Part shown: piece after piece, positions 35,751-44,724 of the stretch
How the letters are laid out: each line of letters opens with the position of its first letter
Position numbering within the stretch: position 1 is the first letter of the stretch
NCBI RefSeq assembly: GCF_018390735.1
Contig: NZ_JAHBCL010000020.1
Span: 1-64,000, forward strand
Length of the DNA: 64,000 nucleotides
Reading direction: 5' to 3'
Origin: Fusibacter paucivorans
Lineage (GTDB): Bacteria; Bacillota; Clostridia; Peptostreptococcales; Acidaminobacteraceae
The notes under the pieces: model-generated
Database searches by the model: none
Seen by the model: the letters and a program-made list of their open reading frames with translations, nothing else
Told to the model about the DNA's origin: nothing
Position numbers and translations under genes: made by a program

Positions 35751-36374
35751 ATGAATTTTAGAGGTTTACTGATTGTTGTTTCAGGTCCGTCTGGAGCGGG
35801 GAAGGGAACGATTTGCAAAGCACTGGTAAAAAGAGATCCGTCTATTGTCGTGTCAGTTTCAGCGACAACGCGTGAACCGCGCAATGGCGAGGAGCATGGC
35901 ATTGCCTATCATTTTTATGACAAGGCAGCATTCCTGTCAATGATTGATAATGATGGTTTTCTAGAATATGCAACCGTATACGATAACTATTACGGAACGC
36001 CGAAGCAATTTGTTATTGATAAAATTGCATCAGGCGAAAACGTATTGCTTGAAATCGATATACAGGGCGCTTTGCAAGTTAAGAAAAAATACCCTGAGGG
36101 TATCTTTGTCTTTGTCTTGCCGCCTTCAATGAAAGAGCTAAAGAGCAGAATTGTCGGCAGAGGGTCTGAAACGCAGGAATCTCTCACAAAAAGACTTTCA
36201 AGTGCGTACAGTGAAATTGAGTACATTAAGAATTATGATTATTTTATCGTGAATGATACTGTCGAGCATGCAACCGATGTCCTTCAGGCGATTATTTCAG
36301 CCGAAAAGTGCCGTGTTGATGCAGACATTGAAGAAATTGTCAGTAAATTTAAGGAGGAAACCGAAAATGCTTAA
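35751..36374 (+). CDS. gmk: Guanylate kinase
   Basis: It phosphorylates GMP to GDP. P-loop VSGPSGAGKGTICKAL, the GMP-binding SATTREPRNGEEHGIAYHF, EYATVYDNYYGTPK and LLEIDIQGALQVK are all present in the 207 residues. The gene end overlaps rpoZ by eight bases. Confidence 0.97.
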   Translation: MNFRGLLIVVSGPSGAGKGTICKALVKRDPSIVVSVSATTREPRNGEEHGIAYHFYDKAAFLSMIDNDGFLEYATVYDNYYGTPKQFVIDKIASGENVLLEIDIQGALQVKKKYPEGIFVFVLPPSMKELKSRIVGRGSETQESLTKRLSSAYSEIEYIKNYDYFIVNDTVEHATDVLQAIISAEKCRVDADIEEIVSKFKEETENA

Positions 36375-36579
36375 GCCATCTATTGACGAATTGATTGAGA
36401 AGACGGGTAACCGTTATGCACTTTGTATTGTCGCTTCGAGAAGGGCTAGGAACCTGATTGCAGAAGATGAAGAACAGATGATGGACGATTTGGAAAAGCC
36501 GATCAGCCGCGCGATTACTGAGATCATGCATGATCAAGTTGATGTCGTCGTGCCAAATCCGCCAAAAGATCAAATTTAG
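36367..36579 (+). CDS. rpoZ: DNA-directed RNA polymerase omega subunit
   Basis: The 70 residues have the omega core LKPSIDELIEKTGNRYAL with ASRRAR. AAGGAGG inside the end of gmk lies before the ATG at 36367; a longer frame in gmk is an overlap artefact. Omega helps assemble RNA polymerase. Confidence 0.93.
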   Translation: MLKPSIDELIEKTGNRYALCIVASRRARNLIAEDEEQMMDDLEKPISRAITEIMHDQVDVVVPNPPKDQI

Positions 36580-36590
36580 TGAGGTCGCCA

Positions 36591-37802
36591 ATGTTAACTG
36601 GAAAAAATATTGTCATTGGTGTTTCAGGAGGCATTGCTGCATACAAAGCGGCTGATATTGTCAGCCGTTTAAAAAAATTAAACGCCTCAGTTTATGTCAT
36701 TATGACGAAGGGCAGTACTGAATTTATTAAACCGTTGACATTTCAATCACTTTCGCAGAATTATGTTGTGACGGATATGTTTGAAGATCCCAAAACTTGG
36801 GATGTTGAACACATCGCACTGGCAAAGCGTGCGGATTTGTTTCTCATCGCGCCTGCCACGGCAAACATCATTGGCAAGATCGCGAATGGCATTGCCGATG
36901 ATATGTTGACGACGACGGTCATGGCTACTGAAGCGCCTGTCTTTATAGCGCCTGCCATGAATACAAAGATGTATGAAAATGTCATCGTTCAGGAAAATAT
37001 CGCAAAATTGGCAAAACGCGGCTATCATTTTATTGACCCGGCTGCCGGGCGATTGGCTTGCGGAGATGTTGGAGCGGGAAAACTTGCAGCACCGGAAGAT
37101 ATTGTCGATGTCATCAAAGCGCATTTTACAGAAAATAGACCCCTTGAAGGGGTTCGTATTATGGTCACAGCAGGGCCAACACGGGAACCCGTTGATCCAG
37201 TGCGCTATATTACCAATCATTCGAGCGGGAAAATGGGCTATGCCATTGCCAAACAAGCACAGCTTTTAGGTGCTGAAGTCATACTGATTTCAGGACCGAC
37301 GCATCTAGAAACGCCAAATGGCGTTAAACGCATTGACATTGTTACGACGTCGGATATGTTGGAAGCCGTTCAGGCTAATATGGCGGTAGATGTTATTATC
37401 AAAGCAGCGGCGCCATCTGACTATAAACCGATGCAATACCAGAATCAGAAAATTAAGAAGGGATCTGAATCGATTGATATGAAGTTGGTGAAAAACCCTG
37501 ATATTCTCAAGTCGATTGTACCGTTGGTGAAAGATCAGATCGTCGTTGGATTTGCTGCTGAGACACAAAACGTTGAAGGTTATGCGATGCAGAAGCTTCA
37601 GGAGAAAAAACTTGACTTTATTGTTGCCAATGATGTGACAGCAGAAGGTGCAGGGTTTGATAAAGATACGAATATTGTGACGATCTTTGAGGCAAACGGA
37701 ACGAAAAGTTCTTATGAATGTCTTCGGAAAGATGTCGTTGCAGGGATTATACTTGATAAAGTGATTGAATATTTAAAGAAGCAACAAACGATAAAAGAGT
37801 AG
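36591..37802 (+). CDS. coaBC: CoaBC, phosphopantothenate-cysteine ligase / decarboxylase
   Basis: The N-terminal flavoprotein decarboxylase (about 1-190) reads KNIVIGVSGGIAAYKAADIV, with the active His in DVEHIALAKRADL and APAMNTKMYEN. The CTP-dependent ligase half (about 190-403) has TAGPTREPVDPVRYITNHSSGKMGYAIA and KKNPDIL-like LVKNPDIL. It makes 4'-phosphopantetheine from 4'-phosphopantothenate in CoA synthesis. A GTG at 36579 is in frame, but GAGG places the start at ATG 36591. Confidence 0.95.
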   Translation: MLTGKNIVIGVSGGIAAYKAADIVSRLKKLNASVYVIMTKGSTEFIKPLTFQSLSQNYVVTDMFEDPKTWDVEHIALAKRADLFLIAPATANIIGKIANGIADDMLTTTVMATEAPVFIAPAMNTKMYENVIVQENIAKLAKRGYHFIDPAAGRLACGDVGAGKLAAPEDIVDVIKAHFTENRPLEGVRIMVTAGPTREPVDPVRYITNHSSGKMGYAIAKQAQLLGAEVILISGPTHLETPNGVKRIDIVTTSDMLEAVQANMAVDVIIKAAAPSDYKPMQYQNQKIKKGSESIDMKLVKNPDILKSIVPLVKDQIVVGFAAETQNVEGYAMQKLQEKKLDFIVANDVTAEGAGFDKDTNIVTIFEANGTKSSYECLRKDVVAGIILDKVIEYLKKQQTIKE

Positions 37803-37817
37803 GCGCGCCTACTCTTT
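37794..37817 (+). terminator. Palindromic hairpin at the end of coaBC
   Basis: A perfect 24-bp palindrome, AAAGAGTAGG-CG then its complement, folds into a 10-bp stem and covers the coaBC stop codon. TTTCATTTAT follows, so termination is likely weak or partial before priA. Confidence 0.55.
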
Positions 37818-37913
37818 CATTTATCACTTGGCTTTTATTTTACTCATCTCGTTTCTGATGATAGACTGGTTTGACAGTCTGTTTATATTTTCCAATAAAT
37901 AAAGAGGACGACC

Positions 37914-40352
37914 ATGTACGCAGAAATTATTGTATTGAGGAATCATGCAAACCTCGATCAACTATTTACATATACGGTACCATTAAATCTGGAAGCGGTT
38001 ATTACCGTTGGCAGCAGGGTTATGGTGCCCTTTGGCGGCGAATCGCTGGAAGGTGTCGTATGGCATCTGGCGCATGAAACCAGTGTTGAGGCGGCGAAGC
38101 TGAAGGCGATACTGTTTTGCTTCGAACCAACGCTGAGTTTGCCGGAAACGTTATTGAATGTAACCGCTTTTATGAAGGAGACATACCTCTCTACACATGC
38201 AGAAGTGTTGCAGCTGCTGTTGCCAACGGGAACCTTGGTCGAAGCAGTCCAACAGTATACGTTTATAACGGATGAACCACTGGCGCATACAAAAGCAACG
38301 CCTAGCATAAAACAGCTTGCGTCTTGGATCCAAGACGCAGGTGTCTGTGAAGAAAACATGATCGACATACCGTTCTCACAAGCACTGGTGAAGCGTAATC
38401 TCAAGCAGCTTGTTGCACTGAATGTGCTATCCGAAAAAACGGTTTACGTGCAAAAGGTGAAAGACCGTTATGTTTCACGATACCATGCGGAAGACATAAC
38501 GGATCAGACGAGGGCGTCTATTCCGGCGCATTATCATGCGAAGCATCGTGCGCTGGATTATCTAATAAAACACCCTGATGGCAAATTATCTGTATTGAGA
38601 GAAGGTGCAAGAATATCAAAGTCTGTGATCGACTGGCTAAAGCATGACGGCTTAATCAAGGTTACAGAAGTTGAAGATCGAAGGATGCCAAGTTTTATGG
38701 AATCCGTTTCAGCTAAGAAATCTGTCCAATTGTCTCCCGATCAGACAACGGTCGTTGGCGCTGTCAGAAAACACTTTCTAGAGGCGCCAACTATGCCGGT
38801 ACTTCTGAGAGGTGTGACAGGAAGCGGTAAGACAGAAGTGTATATGGCGCTTATTGATTCTATGCTGAAAGTGGGAAGACGCGCCATCTATCTCGTTCCT
38901 GAAATTGCATTGACGCCACAGATGGTTTCGAGGCTCGCCAAGCGTTTTGGCGCGTCGCGAATTGCGCTCATGCATTCAAAACTCTCCGCAGGTGAACGGT
39001 TTGATCAATGGAAAGCGATGCGTGAAGGGTCTGTTGACATCGTTATCGGCGCACGTTCTGCTATCTTTGCACCAATTGATAACATCGGTATTATTATCAT
39101 TGATGAATCACATGAGCATTCATACCGATCTGAACGCAGACCTAAATTTGATACGTATGAAATCGCAAAATACAGGGCGCTTCAAGAGAAAGCACTCTTG
39201 ATTGAAGGATCGGCGACCCCATCAATTGACAGCGTTCATGAGGTTTTAAACGGCAGACGGCAAATGTTTGCGCTGGAGAAGCGCTATAATGTTCACGAAC
39301 CGCCGAAGCCAGAGATTATTGATATGCGTCAGGAACTCACTGCAGGCAATCGTACGATTTTGAGCCGTCGACTTTATGAAGCCATCGAAGAACGGTTGGA
39401 AAGAGGCGAACAGAGTATTATTTTTTTAAATCGCACGGGACACTCAACTTTTGTAACATGCCGTTCTTGCGGCTATACACTGACATGCCCCAACTGCGAT
39501 ATCACCTTAACTTATCATAAACACGAAAACAAGATGTCTTGTCACTATTGCCAGTATGAAAGTTTTGTACCGCGAAATTGTCCATCATGCGGCAGCTCCT
39601 ATTTTAAGCACTTTGGCGTCGGGACTGAAAAGCTTGAAGAAACGCTTAAAAAGTTTTTCCCTCATGCGACAATTGGTAGAATGGATCGGACGACCACGAG
39701 CAGAAAAGGTTCTTTTGAAGCTATTTTAGAACGTGTTGAAACGGAAGAGATAGATATTCTCGTTGGAACGCAAATGATTGCAAAGGGATTAGATTTTGAA
39801 AATGTAACCCTCGTAGGCATCATTTCAGTCGATTTACTGATGAATATGCCGCATTTCCAAGCGGGTGAAATGACTTATCAGATGGTACAGCAAGTTTCTG
39901 GCAGAGCTGGACGCGGTGCATTACCGGGGGAAGTGATCCTTCAAACCTACCAGCCTGAACACTATGCAATCAACTGTGAGACCTATCATGCATTTTATGA
40001 ACATGAGATAGCACTCAGGCAGCGGCTGAATTATCCGCCATTTTGCAGGATGGTCAATTTACTCTTTTTAAGTCGCTCAGAGGCGACTGCAGAAGATTAT
40101 GCAGAAAAAACCTTTCAATACCTAAAAGCGAATTTATTTAAGAAAGATTTACATTCTATGGTAGAAATCTTTCCGGCACATCCGGCATTATTAAAGAAGA
40201 TAGATGGTAATTATCGGTTTCAAGTGCTGATGAAAGTTCAAAGTGAAGGCTATGAGGCTGTAAAAGGCTGGGTTGATAAGTTGCAGACCAGATTTGTGAG
40301 CATCTCGGATTGTAAAATTAATATAGATTTAAACGCCAAAAATATATTATAA
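37914..40352 (+). CDS. priA: Primosomal protein N' (PriA helicase)
   Basis: PriA reloads the replisome at stalled forks. The 812 residues contain an N-terminal fork-binding domain, a winged helix, the helicase core with GVTGSGKTEVYMALI (Walker A), IIIDESHEHSY (DEAH-type Walker B) and GSATPSID, the zinc region with CxxC pairs (CRSCG, CPNC, CHYC, CPSCG), and the late QVSGRAGRG. AGAGGACG precedes the ATG. Confidence 0.96.
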   Translation: MYAEIIVLRNHANLDQLFTYTVPLNLEAVITVGSRVMVPFGGESLEGVVWHLAHETSVEAAKLKAILFCFEPTLSLPETLLNVTAFMKETYLSTHAEVLQLLLPTGTLVEAVQQYTFITDEPLAHTKATPSIKQLASWIQDAGVCEENMIDIPFSQALVKRNLKQLVALNVLSEKTVYVQKVKDRYVSRYHAEDITDQTRASIPAHYHAKHRALDYLIKHPDGKLSVLREGARISKSVIDWLKHDGLIKVTEVEDRRMPSFMESVSAKKSVQLSPDQTTVVGAVRKHFLEAPTMPVLLRGVTGSGKTEVYMALIDSMLKVGRRAIYLVPEIALTPQMVSRLAKRFGASRIALMHSKLSAGERFDQWKAMREGSVDIVIGARSAIFAPIDNIGIIIIDESHEHSYRSERRPKFDTYEIAKYRALQEKALLIEGSATPSIDSVHEVLNGRRQMFALEKRYNVHEPPKPEIIDMRQELTAGNRTILSRRLYEAIEERLERGEQSIIFLNRTGHSTFVTCRSCGYTLTCPNCDITLTYHKHENKMSCHYCQYESFVPRNCPSCGSSYFKHFGVGTEKLEETLKKFFPHATIGRMDRTTTSRKGSFEAILERVETEEIDILVGTQMIAKGLDFENVTLVGIISVDLLMNMPHFQAGEMTYQMVQQVSGRAGRGALPGEVILQTYQPEHYAINCETYHAFYEHEIALRQRLNYPPFCRMVNLLFLSRSEATAEDYAEKTFQYLKANLFKKDLHSMVEIFPAHPALLKKIDGNYRFQVLMKVQSEGYEAVKGWVDKLQTRFVSISDCKINIDLNAKNIL

Positions 40353-40380
40353 TAAAGATTAGGAAAAAGGAGGGGAAAAG

Positions 40381-40848
40381 ATGGCAATTAGAACGATTAG
40401 AACGGATTCTGATCCGATCTTGCGAAAAACTTCAAAACCCGTTAAAGTTTTTGACAATAAACTAAAGCAGCTGATTGATGACATGGTTGAAACGATGCAC
40501 GAAGCCGAAGGCGTTGGACTTGCGGCGCCTCAGATCGGCATTTTAAAGCGCGTGATTGTCTTTGATCTCTATGATGAAGAAGGACCGATGGCGCTAATCA
40601 ACCCAGAGGTGATTGAATCGTCCGGCAATCAATGTGAAGAAGAAGGCTGTTTGAGCCTACCTGGACAGCGTGGTTTCGTCAACAGGCCCTACGAAATCAA
40701 AGTACGGTTTCAAGATCTGCAGGGAGATCACTATGAAATTGAAGGTGAAGAACTGCTGGCACGTGTGCTGAGTCATGAAATTGATCACCTAAATGGTATT
40801 CTCTATATTGATAAAGTTGTAAATGTTGAGAAAGAGGCACTGTCATAA
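40381..40848 (+). CDS. def: Peptide deformylase
   Basis: It removes formyl groups from nascent N termini. Motifs 1-3 are GVGLAAPQIG, EGCLSLPGQRG (metal Cys) and HEIDHLNG (two metal His and the catalytic Glu). AGGAGG precedes the ATG. Its TAA overlaps the fmt ATG (TAATG), so the formyl-adding and formyl-removing enzymes are coupled. Confidence 0.97.
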   Translation: MAIRTIRTDSDPILRKTSKPVKVFDNKLKQLIDDMVETMHEAEGVGLAAPQIGILKRVIVFDLYDEEGPMALINPEVIESSGNQCEEEGCLSLPGQRGFVNRPYEIKVRFQDLQGDHYEIEGEELLARVLSHEIDHLNGILYIDKVVNVEKEALS

Positions 40849-41783
40849 TGAAAATTGTATTTATGGGAACGCCGGAAATTGCAATACCGACACTTGAAGC
40901 CTGCATCGAACACCATGAGGTCATCGCTGTTTTTACACAGCCCGATCGCCCCAGTGGGCGAGGCAAAAAAATGACGCCGCCGGCAGTTAAGGTGACTGCT
41001 GAAAAACATGGTATTCCCGTTTATCAGCCGGAAAAAATAAAAACGGATGACTGGGTTCGAAAAATTGAAGCCATGGCGCCGGATGTTATCGTCGTATTGG
41101 CATTTGGACAGATCTTATCAAAAGCTATTCTTGAGATTGCGAAATACGGTGCAATCAATGTACATGCGTCACTGCTGCCAAAGTATCGAGGCGCCGCTCC
41201 GATTAATTGGGCTATTGTCAATGGTGAAAGGGAAAGCGGTGTTACGACGATGCAAATGGATCCCGGTATTGATACCGGCGATATGCTGCTGAGAGATATC
41301 GTGCCGATTGATCAGCAAATGACAGCTGGAGAGCTGCATGATCACTTGATGGTACGTGGCGCCGCACTGCTGCTCAAGACACTGGAAGCGGCGGAAGCGG
41401 GAATGCTTAATCCTGAAAAGCAAGAAGAACAACAAAGTTCTTATGCGCCGATGATCAGCCGTAAGATGGGTGATATTAAATGGTCAGAAGCAGCAGGGGA
41501 TATTATGAATCGCATTAGAGGTTTTAACCCGTGGCCGATTTGCTATACACAGCATGCGGAGACGCGGATGAAAATCTTTAAAGCAGAGGCTGTTGCGTCA
41601 GAGGGCAATCCTCAGCGCTCCGGTGAAATCATCGAAGTCGCCCCCACTTATATTAAAGTGGCCTGCGGCGAGGGTGCACTGAAAATATACGAAATACAAT
41701 ACGGCAATGGGAAGCGTATGTCTGTTAAAAGTTTTTTGCTTGGTCATACACTGACATGCGGTGAAATCTTAAAGGAGGCTTAA
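40848..41783 (+). CDS. fmt: Methionyl-tRNA formyltransferase
   Basis: The 311 residues have KIVFMGTPEIAIPTLEA, the formyl-folate site FGQILSKAILEIAKYGAINVHASLLPKYRGAAPINWAI (Asn, His, and later Asp in MDPGIDTGDML), and the C-terminal beta barrel that holds tRNA. It formylates Met-tRNA for initiation. Confidence 0.97.
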   Translation: MKIVFMGTPEIAIPTLEACIEHHEVIAVFTQPDRPSGRGKKMTPPAVKVTAEKHGIPVYQPEKIKTDDWVRKIEAMAPDVIVVLAFGQILSKAILEIAKYGAINVHASLLPKYRGAAPINWAIVNGERESGVTTMQMDPGIDTGDMLLRDIVPIDQQMTAGELHDHLMVRGAALLLKTLEAAEAGMLNPEKQEEQQSSYAPMISRKMGDIKWSEAAGDIMNRIRGFNPWPICYTQHAETRMKIFKAEAVASEGNPQRSGEIIEVAPTYIKVACGEGALKIYEIQYGNGKRMSVKSFLLGHTLTCGEILKEA

Positions 41784-41784
41784 C

Positions 41785-42474
41785 ATGTATATGGGATTTG
41801 ATTCATCAGGCAGTTTTTTGATACTTATATTGCTCATGATCTTTGCTTCCATGGCGAGTATGGGCGTTAAATCCACATTTAATAAATATCACAGAGTACG
41901 TAGTGCCCGTAATATTACCGGTGCTGAAGCCGCACAAATGATGCTCAATAAAAATGGACTGTACGATGTGCGCATTGAGAGAATCGCTGGTAACTTGACA
42001 GATCATTACGATCCGAGAACGAAGACCGTGCGCCTGTCAGATCCGGTATACAGCAACGCTTCTGTTGCTTCTGTCAGTGTAGCGTGTCATGAGGTCGGCC
42101 ATGCGATTCAACATGAGCAGGGGTATGCACCATTGGCTATTCGGACGGCTATCTTGCCAGCGGCACAACTCGGTTCTCAAGCATTATGGCCACTGTTTTT
42201 TATTGGTATTATTTTTTCACTACCGGGACTTATTCAAATTGGTATTCTTTTTTTTACTTTTTCAGTTCTCTTTCAGCTGGTAACATTGCCTGTTGAATTC
42301 AATGCAAGTGCTAGAGCGTTGGAAAATATGGAGGCTTACGGCATTTTGGTTGATGAAGAAAATGAACACGCCAAAAAAGTATTGAAGGCAGCGGCGATGA
42401 CCTATGTAGCAGCAGCGGCAATGGCTGTTGGGCAACTCGTTAGAATGCTGCTCTTGTCGAATAGGCGAAGATAG
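41785..42474 (+). CDS. yugP: YugP-type membrane zinc metallopeptidase
   Basis: The zinc motif SVACHEVGHAIQHEQGYAPL lies between membrane segments (about 9-25, 115-165 and 200-218). DPRTKTVRLSDPVYSNASVASV precedes it as in the family. It starts one base after fmt with AAGGAGG inside the fmt end. The natural substrate is unknown. Confidence 0.93.
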   Translation: MYMGFDSSGSFLILILLMIFASMASMGVKSTFNKYHRVRSARNITGAEAAQMMLNKNGLYDVRIERIAGNLTDHYDPRTKTVRLSDPVYSNASVASVSVACHEVGHAIQHEQGYAPLAIRTAILPAAQLGSQALWPLFFIGIIFSLPGLIQIGILFFTFSVLFQLVTLPVEFNASARALENMEAYGILVDEENEHAKKVLKAAAMTYVAAAAMAVGQLVRMLLLSNRRR

Positions 42475-42519
42475 GATCGACGATAGCGGTTGAGAAATAG
42501 CACAACTAAAGACTCAATT

Positions 42520-42567
42520 AAAATGCTGCAGCAGTCAATGTGATTATTGAATGCTGCGGCATTTTTA
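42520..42567 (+). terminator. Terminator after yugP
   Basis: AAATGCTGCAGCA and TGCTGCGGCATTT pair with one mismatch around 18 bases; a T run follows on the plus strand. Confidence 0.75.
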
Positions 42568-42652
42568 AATTAGAAAGCATGTCTAATGTTGAATATGTTA
42601 ACGTTTGTAAAATTTGCTTTTAAAATCTTCATTTTTTGGTATGAATAATTTG

Positions 42653-42716
42653 ATGGTACCTTATCATTAAGGAGGTATCTTGAAATATTGTATGTTCTTG
42701 TAGACATACCTTGCAT
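42653..42716 (+). promoter_or_regulatory. Possible leader-peptide / attenuator-like structure
   Basis: A perfect AAGGAGG (42669-42675) is followed by TTG AAA TAT TGT ATG TTC TTG TAG, an 7-residue open frame. The ribosome binding site can pair upstream with TACCTT (42657-42662) and downstream with ATACCTT (about 42706-42712), and GTATGT/ACATAC forms a third hairpin. Mutually exclusive pairings around a mini-ORF suggest control of the GGDEF gene 140 bases on; this is inference. The remaining leader to 42856 shows a palindrome, ATATCATGATAT, and nothing else recognisable. Confidence 0.3.
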
Positions 42717-42856
42717 TCAATAACCTGATCGATAGAAGTTTGATATCATGATATTGGTCGATTAAGCTGTGTTGCAGCACATTTTTAAAATGGTTTAACG
42801 AATAAAGATAGGGAAAGGTCACTGGAGTGTGTAAAGCATGGTGAAATGGGGACGAT

Positions 42857-44623
42857 ATGGGGCGGAAAATTGAACGGAAATCTGTTAGAATAGGAATTGC
42901 GCTAATCGTAGGGATTCTGTTTTTTATGATTTCGGAAATGACCTTAATGGGCTATTTCGAAAATCAAAGTATCAATGAGCACATTGTCGTTGCAGAAAAA
43001 TATCTGACGATCCAGCAGAGCGTCGAATACATGATGATGGATAATGTGAATCTAATTAAGGGATTGGGCGCCTATATTCAGATGAATGATACCTATACGG
43101 ATGATGAGATTCAAGAAATTCTGCGCATTCTCTATGATGATCGCCTTGATGAAGTTCGAAACGTTGGCGTGATTGAAGACACTACGGTAAGGTGGGTCTT
43201 TCCATTAAAGGGCAACGAAGCGATTATCGGTGTAGACTTAGCTGCCATTCCGGAGCAGGTAAAAGGGATATTAAAAGTAAAGAACAACCTTGAAACAGGC
43301 ATTTATGGGCCGATTGATCTCGTCCAAGGCGGCAAGGGATTTATCGTGCGCATTCCGATTAAAAAAAATGATGTTTATTGGGGAATGGGCAGTGTTGTTC
43401 TCAACGCAGACCATGCATTTCAATTTTTAAGTGATTTTGAGACGGCGCACCATGTAAAAATACTACTGACGCATACGGGAAATCCGTCAGAAGTTATTTA
43501 TGGTGATCCTGCCATCTTAGAGCAACAACCAATGCGTTTTGGTGCCGATACCAATGCGATGCTTTGGGATACTTATATGCTGCCAAAGGATGGCTGGGTT
43601 GATACACACGCCATATGGCTGTTTTTATCATTTGTTTTTTTAATAGCCACCGGCTTAATCGTTCACAGCATTTATGCATGGTTGACAAAATATACTACCG
43701 TTATGGATGACAATATACAGATGCGCATGTTGTCCAATACGGATACGTTTACAGGTATTTTTAACAAAAATTATTTTAATCTATGTGCCAAAGATGAGAT
43801 TATGCGCTCGGATCGTAGTGAAAATCCAATATCGCTGCTTTATTTTGATTTGGATCATTTTAAGGAAATCAATGATACCTATGGACATGCGCGAGGGGAT
43901 GAAGTGCTGTTGGGCGTTGTCGATCTTGTCAAGCAAAAACTAAGAGCGAACGATATCTTTGCCAGATGGGGCGGGGATGAATTTATTATATTATTGCCAT
44001 ATACGGATCTGGCAGGTGCAAGTGTCGTTGCCGAGAAAATTCAAAGAGCCATTGAAGGTATGGCCATGGATGGCGGTGAACGCGTTACAGCCAGTATCGG
44101 CATCGCAGAACGCGCACATTTTGAATTCTGGGAATCTTGGTTTAGGCGAACCGATGAAGCGCTGTATCAGGCAAAAGTCAATGGCAGAAATCAGTACGCC
44201 GTTTCAAATCATCAGCATAATCCGCGTATCTTGAAACGCATCGTATGGCTTCAGATTTGGGATTGCGGTGTCCCGGAAATTGATAAGGCGCATCGTGATT
44301 TAACCGTATACTGCAATGAACTGGTCATGAGTTCATTCGATTCATCTAACATTGATGAGACGATTCGACTTGCAGGACAGTTGCTGGATGAAACCAAGCA
44401 TCATTTTGAAATGGAAATACAGTATTTAAGAGAAAAAGCGTATCCTCAAGTGGAAGCGCATGCGGCCTTGCATGAAACGCTTTATCAGTCGACCAAAAAA
44501 TTGTATGATGGTCTGATAAAACATGAATACGATTCTGTTGAGTTGTTGAATTATTTAAAAGATTACGTGATTATCGGTCACTTGGTCAACGCAGATCAGC
44601 ATTATCGTCAATACCTTCATTAA
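42857..44623 (+). CDS. CHASE-GGDEF-hemerythrin protein (diguanylate cyclase)
   Basis: The order is: membrane helix about 12-32, an extracellular CHASE-like domain (about 75-240, EVRNVGVIEDTTVRWVFP and GFIVRIPI), helix about 253-275, GGDEF about 292-455, and a bacteriohemerythrin domain about 470-588. GGDEF is intact (RWGGDEFII) with an RxxD inhibitory site (RAND) five residues before it. Hemerythrin ligands are visible: IDKAHRDL, HHFEMEIQYLREKAYP, EAHAALHE and GHLVNADQHY. It should make c-di-GMP under joint control of an outside ligand and of oxygen or iron redox state. GGGGACGAT lies before the ATG. Confidence 0.92.
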   Translation: MGRKIERKSVRIGIALIVGILFFMISEMTLMGYFENQSINEHIVVAEKYLTIQQSVEYMMMDNVNLIKGLGAYIQMNDTYTDDEIQEILRILYDDRLDEVRNVGVIEDTTVRWVFPLKGNEAIIGVDLAAIPEQVKGILKVKNNLETGIYGPIDLVQGGKGFIVRIPIKKNDVYWGMGSVVLNADHAFQFLSDFETAHHVKILLTHTGNPSEVIYGDPAILEQQPMRFGADTNAMLWDTYMLPKDGWVDTHAIWLFLSFVFLIATGLIVHSIYAWLTKYTTVMDDNIQMRMLSNTDTFTGIFNKNYFNLCAKDEIMRSDRSENPISLLYFDLDHFKEINDTYGHARGDEVLLGVVDLVKQKLRANDIFARWGGDEFIILLPYTDLAGASVVAEKIQRAIEGMAMDGGERVTASIGIAERAHFEFWESWFRRTDEALYQAKVNGRNQYAVSNHQHNPRILKRIVWLQIWDCGVPEIDKAHRDLTVYCNELVMSSFDSSNIDETIRLAGQLLDETKHHFEMEIQYLREKAYPQVEAHAALHETLYQSTKKLYDGLIKHEYDSVELLNYLKDYVIIGHLVNADQHYRQYLH

Positions 44624-44680
44624 GAAGTGTTTACAATTCTATGATATTTATCGATTGCGCTTAAATTGTGCGGGCTAATT

Positions 44681-44689
44681 TGGTATAAT
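44681..44689 (+). promoter_or_regulatory. Extended -10 promoter element of the rsmB operon
   Basis: TGGTATAAT (hexamer 44684-44689) lies 36 bp before the rsmB ATG. No good -35 is at the right spacing, which extended -10 promoters tolerate. Confidence 0.5.
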
Positions 44690-44724
44690 GAGGGGAATGC
44701 TAAGATTGGAGCTCGCGTGACCAT

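Noticed and set aside
42653-42856. c-di-GMP (GEMM) riboswitch ahead of the GGDEF gene
   Set aside because: The conserved GEMM core sequences and the two-helix layout could not be found in the leader.
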